52,803 bases of DNA from the NCBI GenBank assembly GCA_015057365.1, contig SVEN01000014.1, positions 1 through 52,803 of the forward strand, written 5' to 3'. The DNA is from Lachnospiraceae bacterium (GTDB taxonomy: Bacteria > Bacillota > Clostridia > Lachnospirales > Lachnospiraceae). The stretch's first letter is position 1. Every line of letters begins with the position of its first letter. Made by a program: the position numbers and the translations under genes. Positions 1 to 8,167 of this stretch are shown one piece after another. The notes beneath the pieces were generated by a model. That model made no database searches. It was not told where the DNA came from and saw nothing but the letters and a program-made list of their open reading frames with translations.

Positions 1-632
1 CCCCAGGATAAGGACTCTCCTAACTTCGGCACCAAGAACCAGCCGATTAACTCCTCCCACTTTACGGAAAACGGCTCCTTGTCTGATTTATCTATGATAT
101 AATTCGGTAATAATTTCGGTAATGTCTTCATCTTTGTTTCTCCTTTCACCTGCTCTGTCTGATATGGATACTGCTTTTTGAAATTCTGCTTTGCGGTATG
201 CAGCCGGCTCTTTACGGTCCCCACCGGAATGCCCAGACGCTTCGCAATTTCCGCCTGAGGAAGTTCTTTCCAGAAGTACAAATAAAGAATTTGCTTATCC
301 TTATCCGCGAGAGTACTTAACGTCTCTCTTACTGTGTCTTCTATCGTTATCCCGTGCCGTCCGTAAGACAGTTCCTGCTCCGGTACCTCCTCCAAAGGTA
401 TTTCCAATTCTTTAGCTTTCCTTCGGAAATAATCGTTACATTTATTTCTGGCAATGTTAAGAAACCATGCCTGAAAAGCTTCTTTCTTGTTTAGTTGTCT
501 AAACTTCTTACAAGCGGTAATGGCCACCTCCTGCAACACATCCTCCGCATCCGGAAGGGTCGGCAGCCGGAACTTTACAAACCGCTCCACACCGGCTTTG
601 TATTTTTGAAACAGTGTTTCAAACTCATCCAT
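1..632 (-). CDS. ECF-type RNA polymerase sigma factor, 3' end cut by window edge
   Basis: Reading leftward from an ATG at 632, an open frame of 210 codons continues off the window without a stop. The start follows a strong Shine-Dalgarno (GGAGGTGAT on the minus strand, about 640-648). Residues 1-70 look like sigma-70 region 2 (DAEDVLQEV). Residues about 105-150 look like region 4, with the helix-turn-helix LPQAEIAKRLGIPVGTVKSR. After region 4 the frame continues for at least 50 residues into a segment containing ILPN/YIIDKS- and KWEELIGWF-like sequence. That tail is not part of a minimal ECF sigma, so this may be an ECF sigma with a fused C-terminal domain. It would direct core RNA polymerase to a small regulon. 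No anti-sigma gene is visible upstream, so the partner, if any, lies outside the window or is the fused tail. The sigma assignment is firm; the tail's role is unknown. Confidence 0.85.
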   Translation of the reverse strand, partial: MDEFETLFQKYKAGVERFVKFRLPTLPDAEDVLQEVAITACKKFRQLNKKEAFQAWFLNIARNKCNDYFRRKAKELEIPLEEVPEQELSYGRHGITIEDTVRETLSTLADKDKQILYLYFWKELPQAEIAKRLGIPVGTVKSRLHTAKQNFKKQYPYQTEQVKGETKMKTLPKLLPNYIIDKSDKEPFSVKWEELIGWFLVPKLGESLSW

Positions 633-684
633 ATCATCACCTCCTAACATGTCATAGTGAAATCGATTTCATAGAATAAGACGT

Positions 685-716
685 AAAAAAGGCGCGAAAG
701 GTTCAGCTTTCACGCC
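685..716 (-). terminator. Intrinsic terminator downstream of fliS
   Basis: On the minus strand a 10-bp stem (GGCGTGAAAG / CTTTCGCGCC, one G-U pair, 6-nt loop) is followed by six T residues. It sits just past the fliS stop and ends the flagellin-fliS transcript before the sigma gene. Confidence 0.85.
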
Positions 717-739
717 ATTCTATTAATTTCTCAGCGTAC

Positions 740-1219
740 TTACGCCATAAAGCCACGCCTTGCTTCATTTCCGTTTACATACATCTCATTTAATGTCCCT
801 CTGCCGTAGGTCAGTCCTGCGTACACTTGTTGGGTATTTTTCATCACCGGACCGCTGGTGTCTTCTTCGCTGACCTTCTTGTACCCGGCCAGAAGTTTTT
901 CGAAAATCTCCGCTATACTGTCCAGTCGATCCGGCTGCTTCTGCACCTTTGCTGCCGTCAACTCTTTATTGGCGAAGATATATAAGCTCATCAAATGATA
1001 GGAAAGACCGATGCTGTAGTCCAGAGATGCCATCAACTCGTTTACAAAACGTCCTGCATGAGCCAGCTCCTTCTCATAAGTCGCGGTATCCCCTTCTGCG
1101 AAAGCTTCCTTTGCATATTCCATATCCTTTAAAATAATCTCGTACATAATTACGATTAATTCACTGCGGGAGGCCTGTGTTACCCGCATGGAAAATTCTT
1201 GTATTAATTCTTTTCTCAT
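740..1219 (-). CDS. fliS: Flagellar export chaperone FliS-like protein
   Basis: This 159-residue, mostly helical protein begins after a GGAGG ribosome site 7 nt from its ATG. FliS family proteins hold the C-terminus of flagellin unfolded in the cytoplasm and deliver it to the flagellar export gate. Visible FliS-like features are the N-terminal QASRSELIVIMYE segment, matching the family pattern of a Ser/Pro-rich lead into 'L...LYD/E', and four amphipathic helices. It is about 25-30 residues longer than a typical FliS, with a C-terminal extension rich in Gly and Tyr. The position directly downstream of flagellin on the same strand strongly supports the assignment. It is probably cotranscribed with fliC and ended by the terminator at 685-716. 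Confidence 0.8.
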   Translation of the reverse strand: MRKELIQEFSMRVTQASRSELIVIMYEIILKDMEYAKEAFAEGDTATYEKELAHAGRFVNELMASLDYSIGLSYHLMSLYIFANKELTAAKVQKQPDRLDSIAEIFEKLLAGYKKVSEEDTSGPVMKNTQQVYAGLTYGRGTLNEMYVNGNEARRGFMA

Positions 1220-1307
1220 ATCTTTGCCTCCGTCTCGCTTTGTTCTTATCTGCCGTCTCAGATTACTGCTTCGTCTCTCTGAAACTACCTATGGCCAACC
1301 TTTTCGC

Positions 1308-2732
1308 TTAACCCTGTAACAAGGATAAAATCTGCTGCGGTCTCTCGTTTGCCTGCGCCAGCATTGCATTACCCGACTGGGAAAGCACCTGCTGCTGGGT
1401 GTAGGTTACCATTTCCTTCGCCATATCCACATCCTCTACACGAGACAGTGCCTCCGTTAAGTTCTCTGCGGAAATATTTAAGCTGTTAATGGTATGCTCC
1501 AAACGATTCTGATACGCACCCAGCTTTGCACGAATGGAAGAAACCTCGTTAATCGCATTTTCGAAAATCGTAATGGCCTTCTGTGCGGACTCCTGGGTAT
1601 TTACATTTACCACTGCGGTACCTAACGTGTCCGTATCCACCTTCGGAATACGTACTTCCATGGTCTGGCCCTCGTTTGCACCGATTTGTAAATCCATCGG
1701 ACCGGCCTTTAATACGGTAACCTTTGCATCCGTTACGGTTCCCTCTACCTTAAACTTCATCTTAAAATCATCCACATCCGTTACGGTTACGTAATCTCCG
1801 TCGATGGATACCGTAGCCGTACGGGCAAAACCGGAATCATAATTCAGTTCTACCACCGCATCCGCTCCTGCGCCGCTGACACCGGACTTGATTCCCAATG
1901 CATTTGCCAGATCCTCGCTGGTACAATAAATCTCAATGGACGCATCGTCTCCCTTATCCTTACTTTCAAATAAGAGTCCCGTTGCAGCCGCGATGGTGCT
2001 GGTCTCCGGCTCACCGTTTGCGCCGACTACAGTAGGCGTGACATTAATATCCACGGTAGAACCTGCCTCACGAAGCTTTTCGTAAATATCATTTAACGTA
2101 TCCGTTGCCTCAATCTCAATTTCCTTTTCATTGATGGCAATCTTTCCGTCATAACCGAGCGCTGCGGTCTTACTTGTCGTCCCCGGAATCGTCGTCTCAA
2201 TTTGCGCCGGCTGCGGAGCCTCTTTCACCGTTAAAATATACTCCGTAATGGATACGGAATCCGACAAGGAAATCAACTGAATCTTCTCGTTATCGGAGTA
2301 AGAACGACGGTCTACCGTACCGTTTAACAGCTTCTTTGTATTAAATTCGGTGGTGGTGGATACACGATTGATTTCTTCGTTTAACTGGTCAATTTCATCC
2401 TGAATCGCTGCACGGTCTTCGTCGGTATTCACGCCGTTTGCCGCCTGTACGGAAAGCTCACGCATACGCTGAAGCATTGCTTCCACTTCATCCAACGCAC
2501 CTTCTGCGGTCTGGATGACAGAGATACCGTCCGCTGCATTGCGGGCAGCCTGCTCAAGACCCGCAATCTGTGTTTTCATCTTTTCGGAAATAGCCAGACC
2601 CGCCGCATCATCTGCTGCACGGTTGATACGAAATCCGGAAGAAAGACGCTCTAAGCTCTTATCCAAAGCGCTGTTCGTCTTTCCGAGAATGTTACAAGCC
2701 TTTAAGGCCGAAATATTGTGGTTAATTCTCAT
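1308..2732 (-). CDS. fliC: Flagellin
   Basis: The 474-residue protein is the structural subunit of the flagellar filament. The N-terminal D0/D1 region ([16 protein letters not shown], then [20 protein letters not shown]) and the C-terminal D1/D0 region (about 390-474, ending QQILSLLQG) are canonical. Both ends form the coiled-coil core of the filament. The middle (about 145-385) is a variable, surface-exposed domain rich in Thr, Asp and Val, and carries the strain-specific antigenicity. The start is preceded by an A/G-rich leader with AGGTGA 6 nt from the ATG. The protein lacks a Sec signal, as expected for type III flagellar export. It lies between a DUF6240 gene (50 bp upstream) and fliS. 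Confidence 0.97.
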   Translation of the reverse strand: MRINHNISALKACNILGKTNSALDKSLERLSSGFRINRAADDAAGLAISEKMKTQIAGLEQAARNAADGISVIQTAEGALDEVEAMLQRMRELSVQAANGVNTDEDRAAIQDEIDQLNEEINRVSTTTEFNTKKLLNGTVDRRSYSDNEKIQLISLSDSVSITEYILTVKEAPQPAQIETTIPGTTSKTAALGYDGKIAINEKEIEIEATDTLNDIYEKLREAGSTVDINVTPTVVGANGEPETSTIAAATGLLFESKDKGDDASIEIYCTSEDLANALGIKSGVSGAGADAVVELNYDSGFARTATVSIDGDYVTVTDVDDFKMKFKVEGTVTDAKVTVLKAGPMDLQIGANEGQTMEVRIPKVDTDTLGTAVVNVNTQESAQKAITIFENAINEVSSIRAKLGAYQNRLEHTINSLNISAENLTEALSRVEDVDMAKEMVTYTQQQVLSQSGNAMLAQANERPQQILSLLQG

Positions 2733-2761
2733 ATTGTCACCTGTTCCTTTCCGGGAGTACT

Positions 2762-2779
2762 TTGCGTATCCTTACGCAA
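2762..2779 (-). other. Hairpin between the DUF6240 gene and flagellin
   Basis: A perfect 7-bp inverted repeat (TTGCGTA / TACGCAA, 4-nt loop) lies 4 bp past the DUF6240 stop and 30 bp before the flagellin ATG. No T-tract follows, so it is not a clear terminator. It could be a processing site or could protect the abundant flagellin mRNA. The short leader after it carries two GGA motifs beside the ribosome site. Confidence 0.5.
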
Positions 2780-2782
2780 GTG

Positions 2783-5700
2783 CTATGCCCGCTCGATTTC
2801 CATGATGTGAACAAATACCGCCTTGGAGGCTGCCAACAGCTGTGCTGTGTCCGGCTTTTCACCCATCTGCGGTTCGGTGACATCTCCTTCCTTGTCAATG
2901 CCCGGAATACGGTTCACGGTATATTCACCCATTCTTGCGTTCGGTCCGCAATATACCATGGCATCCGATACTCCTAAATCAAGTAATCGCATTGTCAGCT
3001 CCCGTTTGCTGTGTTCGAGCAGCTCGGTTCCTTCCCGGGAATCACTGCTGACAAAACAGAATATCTGATTGTCTTCTATCTGTAAGTCCGCCTGTATATT
3101 TCCAAGCTTCACCAGCGGAATCTTTACCGATGCTTTACCACCCTCGAGTCCTTCGCTTTCCGTCTGTAAGGTAACACGCATACTCTTTACACCCTCTGCG
3201 GTTTCTACCGGGAAATCGAAGCATTCCTTTCCTGCGCACTCCCCGCGCAGCTTTACTCCCATCTTTATCTGACGAAGAGCCTTTAAATCAACGGAGGTCG
3301 GTTCTCCGCCATTCTGCATATCGTCCTCTAAGTTACGAACCGCCTTTTTCAGATTACTGTAATAGCCTTCCGCTACCCGTACATCAAAGAGGCTTTCCGT
3401 ACTGTCCGCACCGCCGGCTGCCAGAAGGGCGTCGGTCTCGCTTTCTGCCGCCTCTACCTTCTCATCCTTACGGAACTGCTTTAAGAGCTTGCCTAACTTT
3501 CCGTACATCTCGCCGGTGCCTGCCAAGAACTCCTTTGCCGCCTCTACGTTATTGGCGGTTACCACAAGACCTAGTCCCTTTAAGAAATCCGGTGCCTGCT
3601 CTGCGGTCTCGGCGGTCATGCGAAGATTCTGTACCGCGGCTTCCGTCTCTTCTGCGGTCGGTGCCGTATTTTCCTTGTACATCTCATATCCGTCACTAAC
3701 CGATATATCGGCAATTTTTCCCGGAATCTTAATACCGGAAAGAATTTGTGCATCGATTCGGTTGCTGTTCGGCAACATTTCCCGAACCTTACCCATGGTC
3801 TCATCCGCCGTCACATCAATACCGCCCATTTTTGCGGTACGCATAGCGGAAAGCAGATTACCCAGCGTCAGCTCCTTACCGCTGTCCATCACAGCGCCGA
3901 TGGCTGCACCGTCGGTCTTTTCCAACTGGTTAAACAAACGGTACATTCCGATGTAAGCAGTACGCTCCTCCGGAGTTACACCGGCACTCTTTTCCATCTT
4001 GAATAAATATCTCGCAAACTTTTCCGTATCCTGCTCAAGGCCGTCCTCCATGCGGATTTCGGCTACTCTGCGGGAAAGATTCTCCACGGTTTCGTTCAGC
4101 GGATTGATTCCCTCACGGATCAAACGAAGGGCCGCTGCCGGATGCATATTCTGAATCAAGTCCGTTACCTTTCGGTCGTACTCTTTTACCGCATCCATAT
4201 TGTTTGCGGTAAGCTCGATGGAGTTGTAAGCAAGAATTCTTACCGCACGAAGATTCTCTGCGGATGCCTCCATACCGAGAGACTTTAACAGCTCCGCATT
4301 TCCCGCAAAAGCAGTATTAATGGAATCTCCCAACGCTGCCTGCGGTCTCGTTCCCAGCATATCGTAGGCCTCGCCGGCACGTTGCATTCTTGCGCCGAGA
4401 CCGGCACCCGCAGTTGCCAGGGATTCTAATGTCATGTCGGCTCTGTTTTCAAATGTCACACCCAAGGTATAACTCGGAGACTTCGAAAGGTTATCGATAC
4501 TCTGCATCGTTTTGCGGAACATGTCCTCCATGGAACGATTTCCCGCAAAACCCGCTTCATCCGTATAAAAACGGTAATAATTATTTTCAAGTACACGAAG
4601 ACCGTCTACCACTTTCGCAAGACCGGAGGTATCGATGCGGATACCCTGGCGCTCCAAACGGTAGGCAGACTCCGTGGTCATTTTTAAACGAATCTCTTCC
4701 AGACGTCTCTTTGCACGAACCACACTGATATCGAAGTCCATGGAAAAACCGGACACCTCGGCAAGCACAGCCTGCTCTAAACTGCTCGGACGGGAATCGC
4801 TTTGTAATTCATCCTCCGCAAAAGCAAGGTCGTTAAAGGTAACGTCTTCTCTTGCCGCCTGCTGCATGGCACGGCTCAGTACCGCCTCGTTCGGTGCGGA
4901 CTGTCCCGGTGCAAGCTCCTGTACCTTTTCCGCCGCTTTCTTTACATAAGCACGCTCTACCGTATCCGGCGTAAAGCCCTTCATACGCTCTACACGTTCG
5001 CTTACTTCTGCTCTGGTAAGGAAGGTCAGGTTCGCCTGAATCGGCTGCTTTCCGTCAAGCATTGCCGTTACCGCCAGCTCCGCCACCTCTTCCGGCGTAC
5101 GCAGTTTCACATCGCTTAATTCATGCATCCGAAGAAGATTCTCCGGAGTCAACGGTAGACCGTGCTCCGTCAACCAACGGGCGTTTCCTAAATTTTCCTC
5201 ATCGATCGGAAGGTCCGCATTGACACAGACCTGATTCACGGACTTCGTTAGGTTTTCCCACATCTTATCGGAAACCGGTGTGGACTTCACATTTCCCGCA
5301 CTGTATTGTGCCATATACACATTCTCAATGGTCGGTGCTTTGCCGAACTTCACCATATAATACTGTACCGACTCGGACATGCCGGAAAGATTTCCCGCAA
5401 ACTCCACAGCCTGAAATACCTTATGCACCGTTGCGTCCGTCACCGGCATTCCTGCGGCCAATAACTTTTCCGCAATAAATTCCGCGGCCGGATTGCCTTT
5501 TAAAGCTTTTTTCGCCACGGCAATAACAGCTTCCCGTTTTTCGGCAAGCTTCGCTTTTTGTCCCTCTAAATTTTCAGCCTTTAACTCCCGTCCCAGACGA
5601 ATCCGCTCGATGGCACGCTCTAATTGCGTAGCGGTCAATTCCTCTACCGTAACACCCTCCGCACGAAGAGCATCATAATCCTCCTCGGTCAACTTCTCCG

Positions 5701-5971
5701 CGGATTCCTCTAAGGTCTTTTCTTCTTCCTGTATGGTTTCCGGACTCTCCTCCGGATGATTTTTACTTACATCGCCGTAGCAAATTTCCTCCTCCACATT
5801 GCCGACAGCTCCTTCTGATACACTTACCGTAATATCGGTCTTACCACCGTCCTTGGTGGCTTGTGTTGCATACACCGCGGAGAATTCCTTTCCCGCAGTG
5901 GTGGCGGAGCGTTGTACTTCTTTTTCCTTTTCCGGGGTCACGCCCCCGAAGAAAGACTGGATTCCGTTCAT
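2783..5971 (-). CDS. Large DUF6240-type flagellar-locus protein with FliK-like C-terminus
   Basis: This is a 1062-residue soluble protein without signal peptide or membrane segments, starting after GGAGGAGG. I recognise it as DUF6240-like from the repeated pattern 'leaGlPvT.eNv..a......' (for example near residues 170-185, 250-280 and 590-600). Residues 1-130 are acidic and low-complexity. Long helical repeats fill 130-930. The last about 110 residues (KLGNIQADLQIEDNQIFCF, then ELLEHSKRELTMRLLDLGV) resemble the C-terminal domain of the hook-length regulator FliK, where a beta-strand pair and 'L...L...L...G' helix recur. It sits directly upstream of flagellin and has a sigma-28-like promoter in front. 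I infer a role in flagellar assembly or export, for example as a FliK-like ruler. DUF6240 has no established function that I know of. Confidence 0.7.
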   Translation of the reverse strand: MNGIQSFFGGVTPEKEKEVQRSATTAGKEFSAVYATQATKDGGKTDITVSVSEGAVGNVEEEICYGDVSKNHPEESPETIQEEEKTLEESAEKLTEEDYDALRAEGVTVEELTATQLERAIERIRLGRELKAENLEGQKAKLAEKREAVIAVAKKALKGNPAAEFIAEKLLAAGMPVTDATVHKVFQAVEFAGNLSGMSESVQYYMVKFGKAPTIENVYMAQYSAGNVKSTPVSDKMWENLTKSVNQVCVNADLPIDEENLGNARWLTEHGLPLTPENLLRMHELSDVKLRTPEEVAELAVTAMLDGKQPIQANLTFLTRAEVSERVERMKGFTPDTVERAYVKKAAEKVQELAPGQSAPNEAVLSRAMQQAAREDVTFNDLAFAEDELQSDSRPSSLEQAVLAEVSGFSMDFDISVVRAKRRLEEIRLKMTTESAYRLERQGIRIDTSGLAKVVDGLRVLENNYYRFYTDEAGFAGNRSMEDMFRKTMQSIDNLSKSPSYTLGVTFENRADMTLESLATAGAGLGARMQRAGEAYDMLGTRPQAALGDSINTAFAGNAELLKSLGMEASAENLRAVRILAYNSIELTANNMDAVKEYDRKVTDLIQNMHPAAALRLIREGINPLNETVENLSRRVAEIRMEDGLEQDTEKFARYLFKMEKSAGVTPEERTAYIGMYRLFNQLEKTDGAAIGAVMDSGKELTLGNLLSAMRTAKMGGIDVTADETMGKVREMLPNSNRIDAQILSGIKIPGKIADISVSDGYEMYKENTAPTAEETEAAVQNLRMTAETAEQAPDFLKGLGLVVTANNVEAAKEFLAGTGEMYGKLGKLLKQFRKDEKVEAAESETDALLAAGGADSTESLFDVRVAEGYYSNLKKAVRNLEDDMQNGGEPTSVDLKALRQIKMGVKLRGECAGKECFDFPVETAEGVKSMRVTLQTESEGLEGGKASVKIPLVKLGNIQADLQIEDNQIFCFVSSDSREGTELLEHSKRELTMRLLDLGVSDAMVYCGPNARMGEYTVNRIPGIDKEGDVTEPQMGEKPDTAQLLAASKAVFVHIMEIERA

Positions 5972-6010
5972 ACCAACGCCTCCTCCGTATTCCTATGTTC
6001 TCTACTAATT

Positions 6011-6038
6011 ATTTCGGCATTTCCGCCCAAATTCTTTA
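6011..6038 (-). promoter_or_regulatory. Candidate sigma-28 (flagellar) promoter
   Basis: On the minus strand TAAA is followed after 16 nt by GCCGAAAT, close to the flagellar sigma consensus TAAA-N15-GCCGATAA. It lies about 40 bp upstream of the DUF6240 start and points at the DUF6240-fliC-fliS group. The -10 element has two mismatches, so this is a moderate call. Confidence 0.5.
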
Positions 6039-6096
6039 TACATTTCTTTTGCTTCCCTCGAATAGATTTATGGGGAATATCATTTTAGGAGTACTT

Positions 6097-8046
6097 ATGT
6101 CCCTGCCTTTTCATAAACGCGTCCAACCACAGTTACATAGTTTTTGTATGCCGCTTACCGGTTTTTGCCGGAAAATAATCTCCCTTTTTTGTATCGGAAC
6201 ACTGATTCTTACCTCCATAGGATGTTCCGGAACAACGACGTCGCCGGGAAAAACTCCGCAGCCTTCGATTCAGGAACAGATTCCTTCTACGTCACCGAAA
6301 TCTCTTGCCTTTGAGACAGACTCTTTTTCCGTCTTTCTGGACGAGTTTTTTAAGGAATATGCCACCTCAGACAGTCTATCTTTGCATTATACCGTTTCTC
6401 ATCCGGAAAAGATAAATCTCGAAGCACCCGTTCCTTCTCTCGGACAGTTCAGTAAAGATTCCTTATTGGAATCCAACAATATCGCAGCCCGTTATCTGAC
6501 CGGATTACAGCGTTTTTCCAAAGAAACACTGACAGCCGATGAACAATTTATTTATGATCTGTTGGGATACGCACTCATGCACTCGCTTCTTCCGGAAGAG
6601 GCCCTTTTCTACGATACCCCTTTGGGACCTACCACCGGACTTCAGACCCAGCTCCCGGTATTGCTTGCGGAATACCGCTTTTCTTCTTTAAAGGACGTGG
6701 AAGAATATTTTCTTTTACTTGAAGATATGCCTCGTTATTTTTCCGAACTGTGTACCTTTGAAGAGGCCCGTTCCGCTGCCGGTACCGGGTCCTGTGCGGA
6801 GGTGCTGTCCCGTATTTTGTTGCAGTGTAAAGCCTTTGTGGAAGACCCGGGCAATAACTTCCTAATCGAATCCTTCAAGGACCGTCTGGCGGTACTGCCG
6901 GAACTGACCGCCGAGCAAACCGCCGAGCTCTGTATTCGAAATCAAAATCTGGTATTTACAAAAGTGATTCCGGCCTATGAACAGCTCATTGATACCTTGG
7001 AAGGTCTCATCGATACCTCTGTCCCATCGGTAGGACTGGCTGCGTATCCTGCCGGTGCCGACTACTACGAGTCTTTGGTAAAAAGCAATACCGGCTCCGA
7101 GAAATCCATGGAAGAACTGGAACAGATGCTGCAAAAGGCACTGACAAAACACATGCGTACCATAGCCCTCTTATACCGCTCGGATAACTTACAGGAAGAG
7201 CTTGCGAAATATCAAAGTAAAGGCTTGTCCATGCAATCCGCTTCCTCCGATACTTCCGCAACAACTACCGATTCTCCGGCTTCCGGCGCAGAGGATAACG
7301 CCCGTTCCGTGTCCGCAACGGAACACTCCACCGGGGTTCTAATGCAACTGCAAACCCAAATTTGTAACGACTTCCCAACACCTGCGGATGCCTCCTTCCG
7401 GGTAGAATCCGTACACCCGTCCCTGGAAGACTTTATTAGCCCGGCCTTTTATCTTGTACCGCCTTTTGACTGTTATACGGACAATGTCATTTATATCAAC
7501 GGTGCAAAATGCTCTGCGGAAAGCCTGTATTCTACCCTGGCCCACGAAGGCTACCCGGGGCATCTGTACCAAAACACCTTCTTTGCATCTACCTCTCCTC
7601 ATCCGGTCCGTATGCTTTTAAACTTTACCGGCTATGATGAGGGATGGGGTACCTACGCGGAGCTGTACTCCTATCGGTATGCCGATTGTTCGGAAGAATT
7701 GCGACAGTTCCTAATTGCAGAGCAGATTGCGGGACTTTGTCTTTACAGTCTCTCGGACCTAAAGATTCACTATCACGGCGAGGACTTTTCCTCCGTTTCC
7801 GCCTTTTTACAAGAATACGGCTTCTCTCCGGAAGCAGCGGAAGAAATCTTTTATACCCAGTTAGCGGAGCCCGGCATTTATCTCCCTTATTCCGTAGGAT
7901 ACCTGGAAATCTGTGAGCTCCGGGACCTGTATCTGACTCTGGAAGGTGCCGATGCTTCCCTGCTACCGTTTCATACCTTTTTCCTTACCACAGGCCCGGC
8001 GCCCTTCGGGATGTTAAAAAAAGCTCTTTTAACGGAGTTTCAATAG
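6097..8046 (+). CDS. Secreted DUF885-family lipoprotein (putative metallopeptidase)
   Basis: The 649-residue protein starts at the ATG at 6097, chosen because AGGAG (6087-6091) lies 5 nt upstream. The frame is open further upstream but without a ribosome site. Residues 25-45 form a hydrophobic signal with the lipobox-like sequence TSIGC, so the mature protein is probably lipid-anchored to the outer membrane face. Acidic Ser/Thr-rich linkers occur around 50-70 and 385-415. The catalytic signature HEGYPGH (about residue 486) matches the HExxPGH motif of DUF885 proteins. These are related to zinc carboxypeptidases, and the downstream EGWGTYAE supplies a probable third ligand. The likely role is hydrolysis of peptides or amino-acid conjugates outside the cell; the substrate is unknown. 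It runs divergently from the flagellar block and has no clear terminator after it. Confidence 0.8.
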   Translation: MSLPFHKRVQPQLHSFCMPLTGFCRKIISLFCIGTLILTSIGCSGTTTSPGKTPQPSIQEQIPSTSPKSLAFETDSFSVFLDEFFKEYATSDSLSLHYTVSHPEKINLEAPVPSLGQFSKDSLLESNNIAARYLTGLQRFSKETLTADEQFIYDLLGYALMHSLLPEEALFYDTPLGPTTGLQTQLPVLLAEYRFSSLKDVEEYFLLLEDMPRYFSELCTFEEARSAAGTGSCAEVLSRILLQCKAFVEDPGNNFLIESFKDRLAVLPELTAEQTAELCIRNQNLVFTKVIPAYEQLIDTLEGLIDTSVPSVGLAAYPAGADYYESLVKSNTGSEKSMEELEQMLQKALTKHMRTIALLYRSDNLQEELAKYQSKGLSMQSASSDTSATTTDSPASGAEDNARSVSATEHSTGVLMQLQTQICNDFPTPADASFRVESVHPSLEDFISPAFYLVPPFDCYTDNVIYINGAKCSAESLYSTLAHEGYPGHLYQNTFFASTSPHPVRMLLNFTGYDEGWGTYAELYSYRYADCSEELRQFLIAEQIAGLCLYSLSDLKIHYHGEDFSSVSAFLQEYGFSPEAAEEIFYTQLAEPGIYLPYSVGYLEICELRDLYLTLEGADASLLPFHTFFLTTGPAPFGMLKKALLTEFQ

Positions 8047-8107
8047 TTCCTATCCTTTCGATTACAGCTGATTAACGAAATAATTTATTAACTTTTTCAT
8101 AAGATTA

Positions 8108-8136
8108 TTGTTCTTCTTTTGTATTTTTAGTATAAT
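8108..8136 (+). promoter_or_regulatory. Sigma-A promoter of the GH43 gene
   Basis: TTGTTC (8108-8113) and a perfect TATAAT (8131-8136) are separated by 17 bp. Transcription would begin near 8143, giving a leader of about 25 nt that includes AAGGAGGT. Confidence 0.75.
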
Positions 8137-8167
8137 AATACCACAAAAAGAAGGAGGTTTTTTTGTT

